Of a DNA stretch of 35,516 nt, positions 25,388-32,941 are shown piece by piece (within the stretch, counting starts at the first letter, position 1; each line of letters begins with the position of its first letter). The stretch spans positions 1-35,516 of the forward strand of contig CAKZUU010000010.1 in the NCBI GenBank assembly GCA_937922175.1, in the 5' to 3' direction. The stretch comes from an uncultured Gemmataceae bacterium. GTDB lineage: Bacteria; Planctomycetota; Planctomycetia; Gemmatales; Gemmataceae. Below the pieces are notes generated by a model. The model did not search any database. It was not told the origin of the DNA and saw only the letters and a list, made by a program, of their open reading frames with translations. Both the position numbers and the translations under genes were made by a program.

Positions 25388-26590
25388 ATGGGCTGGACCA
25401 ATTGGTCGCGGAAGGTCGCGGAACCAGTTCGTGGAACGGACTCCCTGATGGGGTTGGACCTGAATTCAACACGATTACGGGTGATGACCGGCGACGGCCA
25501 ACGGGTCGCACACTCCGTGATTCTGGATGATCCGCATGAGGAATTCCCACTCGCGGTGGCGTTCTCCGGCCGGACATCCGAATGGGGACACGCCGCTCAG
25601 GCCGTCGAACGCCGTTGGCCCCACCTGTTCCTCGCGGATTTTCTGGCTGACGTGAATTTGCCCCGTCGGTGGGAGGTGGGCCGATACCGCCTGACCTCCG
25701 CCGAGCTGCTGACCCAGATGTTCCAGCGACTGCGTCCGACCTGCCCGCCAGCGACAGCGATCACAGCGGTGTTGCCAGCGTATCTGACGAGTCCGAAAGT
25801 CACCCTTCTGGCCGAGATCATGGAGCGTTGCCGGTTCCCACTGCGCGGCTCGGCGCTCCTCCCACTGGCCCTAGCCGCGACCTACGACTTACCCGATGGA
25901 CGTCCGGCCTCGATCTTGATCGTCGACTGCGACGCTCACGCCCTGAGTGTGTCGTTGGTCCTCGTTGAAGAGACTCAAGCACGCTTGCTTAGCACGGCCC
26001 CCTTGCCGCGGCTGAATACCCGGACTTGGAAAAACTGGCTACTGGCCGGGATCGCCGATCGCTGTGTCCGCGTTTGCCGACGAGATCCTCGGGACTCCGC
26101 CGCCACGGAGCAGGCCCTTTTTGAGCAACTCGACTCGGCGATGGAGAGCCTCCGCCAGGAGCCGCGGGTCGAGTTAATCATTCGATCGACGCATTGGTAT
26201 CAAACGTTGCTCCAGACGGCAGATGATTTCGCTCGTTATTGTGGCAATCTGGTGAAAGCGAGTCTGGCGGGGTTGCGCGAGTTTTTGCAACCTTTGGTTG
26301 CGGAGCCGCCGACCGCGGTTTGGCTGACGCACGCTGCTGGCCGACTGCCCGGCCTGGTCGCCGCCGTGGAGTCATTCACGGCCGAGCGTACTGCTGTCGA
26401 AGTGCTGGCACCTGACGCCGCTTGCCGTGCCGCCCTGACACTGGCCAGTCGATGGAATCAGGACGATTTGCCGCGTCTGCACCGGGACAGCGTGATCCCT
26501 CGACCCGAGGGATCCTCGCGGGATTCCTCGCCGACCACGTACCGAACTGCCAATTCGCCCCCCCCACCAAGGGTCTGGCGAGAGCGCTGA
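25388..26590 (+). CDS. Degenerate Hsp70/actin-like ATPase-fold protein
   Basis: The 400-residue protein starts at an ATG 38 bases after the channel gene, with GAGGGTGGG upstream. Features of the Hsp70/actin fold appear in order. GLDLNSTRLRV (22-32) corresponds to phosphate-1 of DnaK (GIDLGTTNS). ILIVDCDAHALSVSLV (about 177-192) corresponds to phosphate-2 (VFDLGGGTFDVS). VWLTHAAGRLPGLV, near the end, corresponds to the adenosine motif (LVGGxxRxP). The glycines that contact ATP are mostly replaced (DAHA for GGGT, HAAG for GG), so nucleotide binding may be weak or lost. The substrate-binding domain of true chaperones is absent, and the tail of about 35 residues is Pro/Ser/Arg-rich. It may be a scaffold or regulator for the adjacent channel and VWA proteins; this is inference. 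An open frame reaches back into the channel gene in another phase and was ignored. Confidence 0.65.
   Translation: MGWTNWSRKVAEPVRGTDSLMGLDLNSTRLRVMTGDGQRVAHSVILDDPHEEFPLAVAFSGRTSEWGHAAQAVERRWPHLFLADFLADVNLPRRWEVGRYRLTSAELLTQMFQRLRPTCPPATAITAVLPAYLTSPKVTLLAEIMERCRFPLRGSALLPLALAATYDLPDGRPASILIVDCDAHALSVSLVLVEETQARLLSTAPLPRLNTRTWKNWLLAGIADRCVRVCRRDPRDSAATEQALFEQLDSAMESLRQEPRVELIIRSTHWYQTLLQTADDFARYCGNLVKASLAGLREFLQPLVAEPPTAVWLTHAAGRLPGLVAAVESFTAERTAVEVLAPDAACRAALTLASRWNQDDLPRLHRDSVIPRPEGSSRDSSPTTYRTANSPPPPRVWRER
26494..26514 (+). repeat. Intragenic hairpin near the 3' end of the Hsp70-like gene
   Basis: A perfect 8-base inverted repeat (26494-26501 with 26507-26514) with a 5-base loop lies within the last 100 bases of the gene. 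It could form in the mRNA between the Hsp70-like and VWA coding regions. No T-run follows, so it is not an ordinary terminator. Confidence 0.4.
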
Positions 26591-26637
26591 GCGGTGAACA
26601 CCGGGCCAGGAAAAAATCACGTCAGTGAGACGAAGTT

Positions 26638-28062
26638 ATGCGAACTCGCCACCGCATCCCCACGATTTTTTCCCTGTCCATGCTCGATGTGTTTTGTTGC
26701 GCTCTGGGATGCGTCATCTTTCTCTGGCTGTGGAACGATCGTTTAGCCAAGATGCGTCTCAAGGCGGCGGATGAGACACAGCGGCAACTGGAGTCGGTCC
26801 GGGCCGACTTTCTTCAAGCCCGAAGCCGCATCCAATCGTTGGAGTCGGAACTCTCCCGGGTGCAGAACCAACTCGCCGCGACCGCCTCTGACCTGAAGAA
26901 AACGCAAAACGAAGCCGCAACTCTTGCTCGCCAAAAGGAGCAGACCGCCCAGGAACTCGCGGACACCCAAAAGGAGTTGGCCAATTGGCAACAGCGGGCT
27001 GACGAGCTTCGGAAGAAGTCGGAGCAGCAAGAGCGGTCCGCCAAGGGGCTGGCCGATCAGTTAGAGAAAATGTCGGCAGCGGAGAGACAACTTCGGAGTC
27101 AGATGGTGGCCGCGACCCAACGGTTGGAGAGTTTGGAGATGCTCTTGCGCAACCGGGAGAAGGATTTGACCATGACCTCGACTCGGGCCAAGGAGTTGAC
27201 CGATCAGCTTCAACATCTGGAGGGGCAACTGCGGATGCTGCGAGCGCAAGCGCAAGAGTCGCTGTCCGAACAGGGACAAAAACTCGCTGCCGCTCAAGCA
27301 CGGATCCAGGAGCTGGAGAAGTTTCTCAACAATCGCAAGTCCAGTTTGATCGAGATGCAGCGGACCCTGGACGACTTGCAGTCGGAGAGAAAAAGCCTCA
27401 GCGAACAGTTGGCGAAGTATCGGTTAGCCGCGGACAATCGCTTCGCGGGGATTAGTTTGACGGGTCGTCGCGTCATCTTCGTGGTCGATATGTCCGGGAG
27501 CATGCGGATGACGAATGCGCAGTCAGAAGCGCCAGAGAAATGGCCCTTGGTCATCGAAACCGTGACGAAGATCATGCGGAGCCTGCCGGAACTGGAAAAA
27601 TTCCAGGTCATTGTTTTCAGTGAGGGGGCGAGCTTCCCATTGGGCAAATCGAATGATTGGTTCAATTACGATGAGGCCGCCGCCGATCGTGTGAACCAAG
27701 CATTGAAAGCCATTCAACCCAAGGGGAATACGAATCTGTACGCGGCCTTCGAGGCCGCCTTCCGTTTTCGACCATTGGGTCTGGACACGATCTACCTGTT
27801 GTCCGATGGCCTGCCGAACGTCGGACCCGGCCTGACGCCCTTGGAGCAAACACAGGTCATGAGCGAGCTGCAAAAAGGTGAGCGACTCGGCCGACACATT
27901 CGAAATATGCTAAGCTCTACCTGGAATCGCCCAACACCGGGTTGGGCCAAAGTTCGGATTAATTCCATTGGTTTTTTCTACGACAGCCCCGACCTAGGCT
28001 CGTTCCTGTGGGCGCTCGCCCGGGAAAATGAGGGGAGCTTTGTCGGGATGAGTCAGCCATGA
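26638..28062 (+). CDS. Membrane-anchored coiled-coil protein with C-terminal VWA domain
   Basis: This 474-residue protein has a short basic N-terminus, one membrane helix (about 15-33, LDVFCCALGCVIFLWLW), a long coiled coil (about 45-265, with repeated Gln/Glu/Leu heptads) and a von Willebrand A domain (about 278-460). The MIDAS metal site is complete: DMSGS from Asp284, Thr365 in GNTNLY, and Asp390 in LSDG. The basic N-terminus predicts an N-in topology, placing coil and VWA in the periplasm. Asp17 opens the membrane helix, as the proton-carrying Asp does in ExbD (FIDVMLVLL), TolR and MotB (ADFMTAMM). With a MotA/TolQ/ExbB gene two genes upstream, it is a candidate stator partner whose load is the coiled coil and VWA domain rather than a peptidoglycan-binding domain. 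This partnership is inferred. Confidence 0.82.
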   Translation: MRTRHRIPTIFSLSMLDVFCCALGCVIFLWLWNDRLAKMRLKAADETQRQLESVRADFLQARSRIQSLESELSRVQNQLAATASDLKKTQNEAATLARQKEQTAQELADTQKELANWQQRADELRKKSEQQERSAKGLADQLEKMSAAERQLRSQMVAATQRLESLEMLLRNREKDLTMTSTRAKELTDQLQHLEGQLRMLRAQAQESLSEQGQKLAAAQARIQELEKFLNNRKSSLIEMQRTLDDLQSERKSLSEQLAKYRLAADNRFAGISLTGRRVIFVVDMSGSMRMTNAQSEAPEKWPLVIETVTKIMRSLPELEKFQVIVFSEGASFPLGKSNDWFNYDEAAADRVNQALKAIQPKGNTNLYAAFEAAFRFRPLGLDTIYLLSDGLPNVGPGLTPLEQTQVMSELQKGERLGRHIRNMLSSTWNRPTPGWAKVRINSIGFFYDSPDLGSFLWALARENEGSFVGMSQP

Positions 28063-28092
28063 CGATGGCGTCACTCCCTTGGGGGATCGACG

Positions 28093-28392
28093 ATGACGAT
28101 CGATGATGTTTTGCAATCAATGGGTAGTATGACGGTCGATGGGCAAGGGCGGTTAGCCAATCTGATGTTTGTCAAGGATCAAATCGTCGGCCATATCGAA
28201 GCTCGTCTACCCAGGGATTTTCTGAGGATTCCCGACGCAGCCATCGAGTGGACGCTGCATTGGCGCGACAACAAGGGAATGGAGCAACGGCTCACTTCGA
28301 CGGATTTGCGAGGTTTGTTACAACGATTCGGCCCGGTTGACTTGCTCACGACGCCGGCCCAGTCCTTGGATGAAGTTCTACAGCCGATCTGA
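28093..28392 (+). CDS. Small conserved-looking protein closing the channel/VWA cassette
   Basis: A 99-residue soluble protein starts at an ATG with GGGGGA about nine bases upstream, 30 bases after the VWA gene. It has no signal peptide, membrane helix or cysteine. The sequence is an alpha/beta mix ending in short helices (TSTDLRGLLQRFGPVDLLTT). I recognise no family. Its position suggests it belongs to the same transcript, and it could be a cytoplasmic adaptor or regulator. No function can be assigned. Confidence 0.65.
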   Translation: MTIDDVLQSMGSMTVDGQGRLANLMFVKDQIVGHIEARLPRDFLRIPDAAIEWTLHWRDNKGMEQRLTSTDLRGLLQRFGPVDLLTTPAQSLDEVLQPI

Positions 28393-28470
28393 GCGAGCTC
28401 GGCATCGCCGTGGGTAAGCTCCTCTCGTAAATTGGCCAGGAATGGAGAATCTCACCCTGGAGACAAAGCG

Positions 28471-29094
<624 letters not shown>

Positions 29095-29119
29095 CCGCGC
29101 CTGAGCGTCGTCACAAAAA

Positions 29120-29153
29120 GCAACGGCACGGTTCTTCGGAGCCGTGCCGTTGC
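29120..29153. terminator. Bidirectional terminator with UUCG tetraloop between sodA and mgtE
   Basis: A 15-base-pair stem (29120-29134 with 29139-29153; one G-U pair) closes a C-UUCG-G tetraloop, flanked by AAAAA on the left and GCTTT on the right. It sits between two convergent genes, 25 bases after sodA and 3 bases before the mgtE stop codon, so it can serve both. Confidence 0.85.
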
Positions 29154-29156
29154 GCT

Positions 29157-30533
29157 TTAGAAGAGGATGACCAAAGCGACGCAGAAATAGATAATCAGCC
29201 CCATCACATCAACAAGCGTTGCGACAAACGGGGCGGAACTGGTGGCGGGATCGAAGCCCAACCAACTCAGGAGAAAAGGAAACATGCTCCCGGTCAGCGA
29301 GCCGAAAGTGACGACGCCGATCAGGCTGAGCCAAACCGTCAATGCGACAAAAAGAAAGTCTTCGCCGTAGTCGAACAAGTGGATTTCCTGCCACAGCACG
29401 ATTCGGGCAAAACCAATAAATCCCAGCCAAGTGCCCAAGCTCAGCCCGGAGCGAAGTTCGCGCCAAGCAACGCGCCACCAATCGCGCAGTTTCAATTCCG
29501 TCAGGGCAAGGGCCCGGACCACCAAGGTGGCTGCCTGCGAGCCGGAGTTCCCACCGCTGCTGATGATCAGCGGTATAAACATCGCCAGGACGACCTTTTT
29601 GGCGATCTCGTCCTCGAAATAGCCCATCGCCGTCGCGGTCAGCATCTCTCCCAGGAACAAGGCAGACAGCCATCCGCCGCGCTTGACCACCATCTGACGA
29701 TAGGAAACTTCGAGATATGGCTTATCCAGGGCTTCCATGCCGCCGAACTTCTGGATGTCTTCGGTGGCTTCTCTCTCCGCCACATCCAGGACGTCGTCGG
29801 CGGTGATGATGCCCAACATCTTGCCGTCCCGATCGACGACGGGAAGGGCCACTCGGTCGTACTTGCGGAAAGCGGCGACGACCTGCTCGCGATCCATCGT
29901 CGCCGGGATCGCCACCAAGGCGCGTCCTTCAATGTCGCCCACCCGGGTTTGCGGGTCAGCCAAGACCAATGAGCCGAGGCGCAACTCTTTCAGCAATTTC
30001 CCTGTCTCATCGACCACATAAACAACATTCAAAGTCTCCATCCCCGCCCCGAACCGACGGATCAGATCCAACGCTTGGGCGGCCGTCAGACCCGGCATCA
30101 AGGCGACATACCGGGGCGTCATGTACCGACCGGCGGTCTCCGGGGGGTAACCCAAAAGGGAACGTGCCGCCTTTAGCTCCTCCGGGGAGAGCGTCTCCAA
30201 AATGCGGCGAGTCACTTCCGCAGGCAACTCCTCGAACAAGCGTGCCTGGTCGTCCGGTGACATGCCTTGCAGGACGGCGTGCATCTGCTCGTTGGTCAGG
30301 TTGCGCAAAAGAATATCCTGCCGATCGGCTGGCAGGTAAGCAAACACTGCCCCCGCTTGTTCCCGCGGCAAGAGGCGGAAAATGGTGACATCGTCGGGAT
30401 GCGGAGCCTCGGTGATAATCTCCGCAACATCGGAAGGATCGAACTCCCCCAACGTTCGTTGGATGACGTCCCAACGCTTCTCCGCGATCAACTCATGCAG
30501 ATCCGGAACCAGTAGAGGTGCGATCGAAGCCAT
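29157..30533 (-). CDS. mgtE: Magnesium transporter MgtE
   Basis: The 458-residue protein is a channel-type Mg2+ importer. The N-terminal superhelical domain occupies about 10-125 (ELIAEKRWDVIQRTLGEFDP). Two CBS domains (about 130-255) follow, starting at ETAGRYMTPRYVAL and including RDGKMLGIITADDVLDV. The membrane domain (about 285-455) carries the family signatures PLIISSGGNSGSQAATL and DPATSSAPFVATLVDVMG. In known MgtE the N and CBS domains close the pore when cytoplasmic Mg2+ is high. ATG 30533 was preferred because AGGGAA lies about eight bases upstream; ATG 30551 would add six residues. It is divergent from a small lipoprotein gene. No M-box-like leader is apparent in the 110 bases between them. 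Confidence 0.93.
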   Translation of the reverse strand: MASIAPLLVPDLHELIAEKRWDVIQRTLGEFDPSDVAEIITEAPHPDDVTIFRLLPREQAGAVFAYLPADRQDILLRNLTNEQMHAVLQGMSPDDQARLFEELPAEVTRRILETLSPEELKAARSLLGYPPETAGRYMTPRYVALMPGLTAAQALDLIRRFGAGMETLNVVYVVDETGKLLKELRLGSLVLADPQTRVGDIEGRALVAIPATMDREQVVAAFRKYDRVALPVVDRDGKMLGIITADDVLDVAEREATEDIQKFGGMEALDKPYLEVSYRQMVVKRGGWLSALFLGEMLTATAMGYFEDEIAKKVVLAMFIPLIISSGGNSGSQAATLVVRALALTELKLRDWWRVAWRELRSGLSLGTWLGFIGFARIVLWQEIHLFDYGEDFLFVALTVWLSLIGVVTFGSLTGSMFPFLLSWLGFDPATSSAPFVATLVDVMGLIIYFCVALVILF

Positions 30534-30564
30534 GCCCGTTTTCCCTGCCATGTTGCCGAGTCAA

Positions 30565-30577
30565 GCTGTTATACAGC
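30565..30577 (-). promoter_or_regulatory. Interrupted palindrome covering a possible mgtE -10 box
   Basis: GCTGT (30565-30569) and ACAGC (30573-30577) flank TAT. On the minus strand this contains TATAAC (30573-30568), a reasonable -10 box about 35 bases upstream of the mgtE start. No good -35 box was found. Confidence 0.35.
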
Positions 30578-30584
30578 ATTCCGC

Positions 30585-30614
30585 TTGACGCGGTTCGGGA
30601 CCGCGTTATAACGC
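30585..30614 (+). promoter_or_regulatory. Promoter of the small lipoprotein gene with overlapping dyads
   Basis: TTGACG (30585-30590) and TATAAC (30607-30612) are 16 bases apart, 32 bases upstream of the lipoprotein start: the best sigma70-type promoter in the window. The spacer holds a 7-base inverted repeat (30588-30594 with 30600-30606), and a perfect 12-base palindrome GCGTTATAACGC (30603-30614) covers the -10 box. Either may be an operator. Confidence 0.6.
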
Positions 30615-30643
30615 CGCGAACGCTGACCCGGAGAGGCGTCCCG

Positions 30644-30904
30644 ATGCGTCAAATGTGGAAGATGATTGCCGGCATCAGCCTCGCTGGACTGTTTGTCGGA
30701 GGTTGTCAGGAGACGCCCCGACGCGTCGTGATCCGGCCGCCCAAGGAAGACTTCCACACTCCCCCGGACGGATTGTTCAAGGACCGAATCGAATATCCCA
30801 ACGACCTTCTCAACCAAGTCGCGCCTCGGCGGAAGAACGACGAGGATCGCTTCACCCCCCCGGCCGGTCCCCTCAATAGCGCAATGGGTGCCATGCCCCA
30901 ATGA
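30644..30904 (+). CDS. Small lipoprotein of unknown function
   Basis: The 86-residue protein starts at an ATG with GGAGAGG about seven bases upstream. The N-terminus is a lipoprotein signal: basic and hydrophobic residues followed by the lipobox VGGC with Cys21 as the lipidation site. The mature part is polar, rich in Pro, Arg and Asp, and contains DRIEYPNDLLNQV, with no recognisable domain. It should be anchored to a membrane facing the periplasm. The longer open frame starting at 30518 runs through the promoter and was not used. It converges on the next gene with eight bases between stops. Confidence 0.72.
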   Translation: MRQMWKMIAGISLAGLFVGGCQETPRRVVIRPPKEDFHTPPDGLFKDRIEYPNDLLNQVAPRRKNDEDRFTPPAGPLNSAMGAMPQ

Positions 30905-30912
30905 CGCAGCCA

Positions 30913-31743
30913 TCAGCACTGGAGGCCAAGAGTCGGTCCCTTGCTCGGGCTTGGCGGCGACCCTTCGACAGTCTTCTCACCCAGACCAAATCGTGTCATC
31001 AGAGCGGACAAAATCTCGGCCGCGACTTTCCGGTCGGACTCGTTCATTTCTTGACCATCCGTGCGTCGGATGCCGCTCCACGTCAATTCCAGACCGAGTT
31101 GGCGATGGGTTGACGAGTTGTGAAACTGCTCACGCAGCCGCCACGCCCAGACCATGCCGAACCGATTGCGAAATTCGAGCCACCATCGGGAAGCACGATC
31201 AGTGGGAGGACAACCGCGTGCCAACGCCCACCACGCTATCCACGGAGAAATTCCGGCCAAAAGAATGGCGGTCTCGTGCCAGGTCGATCCGGTGAGCCAA
31301 CGCGCCAGATAAAGTTCGCAAGCGACGGCGATCAATAGGGCGACGGCGGCAGCCCCCAGCCGAGTCGGCAAATAATTCAACAATCCCACGGCCGTGGCCA
31401 CAGCCAAGAAGGTCGTTCGCAAATCATCGGAGTTCGGCGGTTCCCCCTGAGAGAAAAATGTCTCAGCCAACGGCAAAAGGAGGACGGCCGCCAAACCCGC
31501 CACGACCGCATGCCAAGCGGTCACGCCGGGACGACGAGCGCCAAGGACGGCCACCCCCGCGCAGCAGGTCATCGAAACAGCGAGATAGGGCCACCATCCC
31601 TCGCGGTTCCAGCTTGCCCCGAGCCAAGCCAGCCAAGCCAAGGTGATCCAAAAGAAGGTGTGGCCCAAAGTCGTCCGCCGATTCGCCCACCACCCGAGGG
31701 CAAGCGGGAGGGCGGCGGACAGCAAGACGACACGGGGGACCAT
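30913..31743 (-). CDS. Seven-helix membrane protein of unknown function
   Basis: The 276-residue protein starts at an ATG with GAGGAA about eight bases upstream; the open frame continues 41 residues further back without a ribosome site. About seven hydrophobic segments are visible, beginning with VVLLSAALPLALGWW and ending with TAILLAGISPWIAWWALA near residue 175. They are followed by a soluble C-terminal region of about 95 residues with WAWRLREQFHNSS and RKVAAEILSALMTRFG. Tryptophan is unusually frequent. I do not recognise the family. The 219-base divergent region upstream shows a TACAAT on the minus strand (31813-31808) but no matching -35 box. Confidence 0.65.
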   Translation of the reverse strand: MVPRVVLLSAALPLALGWWANRRTTLGHTFFWITLAWLAWLGASWNREGWWPYLAVSMTCCAGVAVLGARRPGVTAWHAVVAGLAAVLLLPLAETFFSQGEPPNSDDLRTTFLAVATAVGLLNYLPTRLGAAAVALLIAVACELYLARWLTGSTWHETAILLAGISPWIAWWALARGCPPTDRASRWWLEFRNRFGMVWAWRLREQFHNSSTHRQLGLELTWSGIRRTDGQEMNESDRKVAAEILSALMTRFGLGEKTVEGSPPSPSKGPTLGLQC

Positions 31744-31962
31744 CAATTCCTCGCTGATTCGAGCCCAACACAATCGCGGCGAACCGATCGGCAAGACTCC
31801 GATACGGATTGTAACGATTACGATCAACGTAGGGCCAAGAGGATCCCCCTCAAACAAGTTTTTCACCCGTGCGGATTTGCCACGCGGTCGATAACAGGGA
31901 AGGAGCGTTACGCCGAAGTTGGCCCACGTCCGCGGATATCCTGGGGCAAGGAGATAGCCGTC

Positions 31963-32778
31963 ATGAGATTACGGAGCTGGTTTCTAGGATGGGCTGCCAT
32001 CGTCTGTTGGGCGGGTACCAACGAGGCAGGGATCATTGACCGATTCAAGCCCAAACCACCGGCTAAACCCGCAGCACCGACGCGTCCGACCGATCGGGCC
32101 GGTGAACTCGTGCAAGTCCTCCGGAACGATCCCGACGAGCGTCGGCGGCTGGCGGCGATCATCGAATTGAGCAAAGCCGATCTTCGTCAGGCTCCACAGG
32201 CAGGCGAGGCGCTGATCGAGGCGTTGCGGTTCGATGCGAATGTGGCGATTCGCACCGCAGCAGCCACTGCCTTGGGACGGCTTCGTCCGTTAACCATCTC
32301 GGCCGCTCAAGCCTTGGATGAGGCGTTTCAAAGTGATGCGTCTCCCCGAGTTCGCACAGCGGCTAAGGCGGCGTTGACGCCATACCTCCAAGCGGGCTAT
32401 CGTGCTCCATCGGCTCCACCGATCCCCGCTTCGACCCCTCGGACTTCGGTTCCCTTGGCGAAGAAGGCAGGCACTCCCCCCGGCCCGACGATTGCTCCCC
32501 ATACGGGTATTCCCCCGCGGCAGCCGATGTCTCGAATTACGATTCTCCAGCCGAGCACGGATGAGCCGCCTCTCGCCGACAGCCGACCGCAGGAGCCAAC
32601 TCAAGAGGCCAATCCGGCTTCGACCCAACGTTCCTCGGTGGTGCCGCTGCGTTCGCCCCTCAATTCACCGGCGCCCAGCAAGCCCGAGATCGTCGAGCCG
32701 AAACCGATCAAGCCCGAACCCCGTAAACCGACCAAACCGACGGATGACGAAGGTCCGATCCTGATCGGCCCAGGCTGA
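31963..32778 (+). CDS. Secreted HEAT-repeat protein with Pro-rich tail
   Basis: The 271-residue protein starts at an ATG preceded by AAGGAGA. A signal peptide (MRLRSWFLGWAAIVCWAGTNEA) is followed by a Pro/Lys/Ala linker. Two to three HEAT repeats (about 43-145) show the alternating helix pattern DPDERRRLAAIIELSK, NVAIRTAAATALGRLRP and SPRVRTAAKAALTPYL. From about 145 to the end it is Pro/Ser/Thr/Lys-rich and probably disordered. HEAT repeats mediate protein binding; the partner is unknown. The open frame extends upstream to 31510 over the antisense strand of the membrane-protein gene, but the ribosome site and signal peptide fix the start here. Confidence 0.75.
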   Translation: MRLRSWFLGWAAIVCWAGTNEAGIIDRFKPKPPAKPAAPTRPTDRAGELVQVLRNDPDERRRLAAIIELSKADLRQAPQAGEALIEALRFDANVAIRTAAATALGRLRPLTISAAQALDEAFQSDASPRVRTAAKAALTPYLQAGYRAPSAPPIPASTPRTSVPLAKKAGTPPGPTIAPHTGIPPRQPMSRITILQPSTDEPPLADSRPQEPTQEANPASTQRSSVVPLRSPLNSPAPSKPEIVEPKPIKPEPRKPTKPTDDEGPILIGPG

Positions 32779-32806
32779 TCAGGCCAACCGTCCCTGGAGT
32801 GCCCCG

Positions 32807-32842
32807 ACCGGTCTGCTTCCCGTCAGGGATCGGGCCGGTTTT
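32807..32842 (+). terminator. Possible bulged terminator before thrS
   Basis: ACCGG (32807-32811) and CCCG (32819-32822) can pair with CGGG (32831-32834) and CCGGT (32835-32839), with a 7-base bulge, followed by TTTT and another T-run. It would end the HEAT-protein transcript. The bulge makes it uncertain. Confidence 0.35.
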
Positions 32843-32941
32843 CAGTTTTCATACGATGTTCTGAAGATGGAAACGGATAGGGAGGACGTCGACCGACCCG
32901 CGGGTCAGGGTCGTCGACGAGTTCCCGACGGAGCGATGCGG

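Noticed and set aside
24540..28392. Assignment of the cassette as a Zorya defence system
   Set aside because: The channel protein is Zorya-like only at family level. No ZorB-type OmpA domain, ZorC, ZorD helicase or ZorE nuclease is present.
28393..28470. tRNA or small RNA between the cassette and sodA
   Set aside because: No cloverleaf or stable structure seen; the gap holds only the sodA ribosome site.
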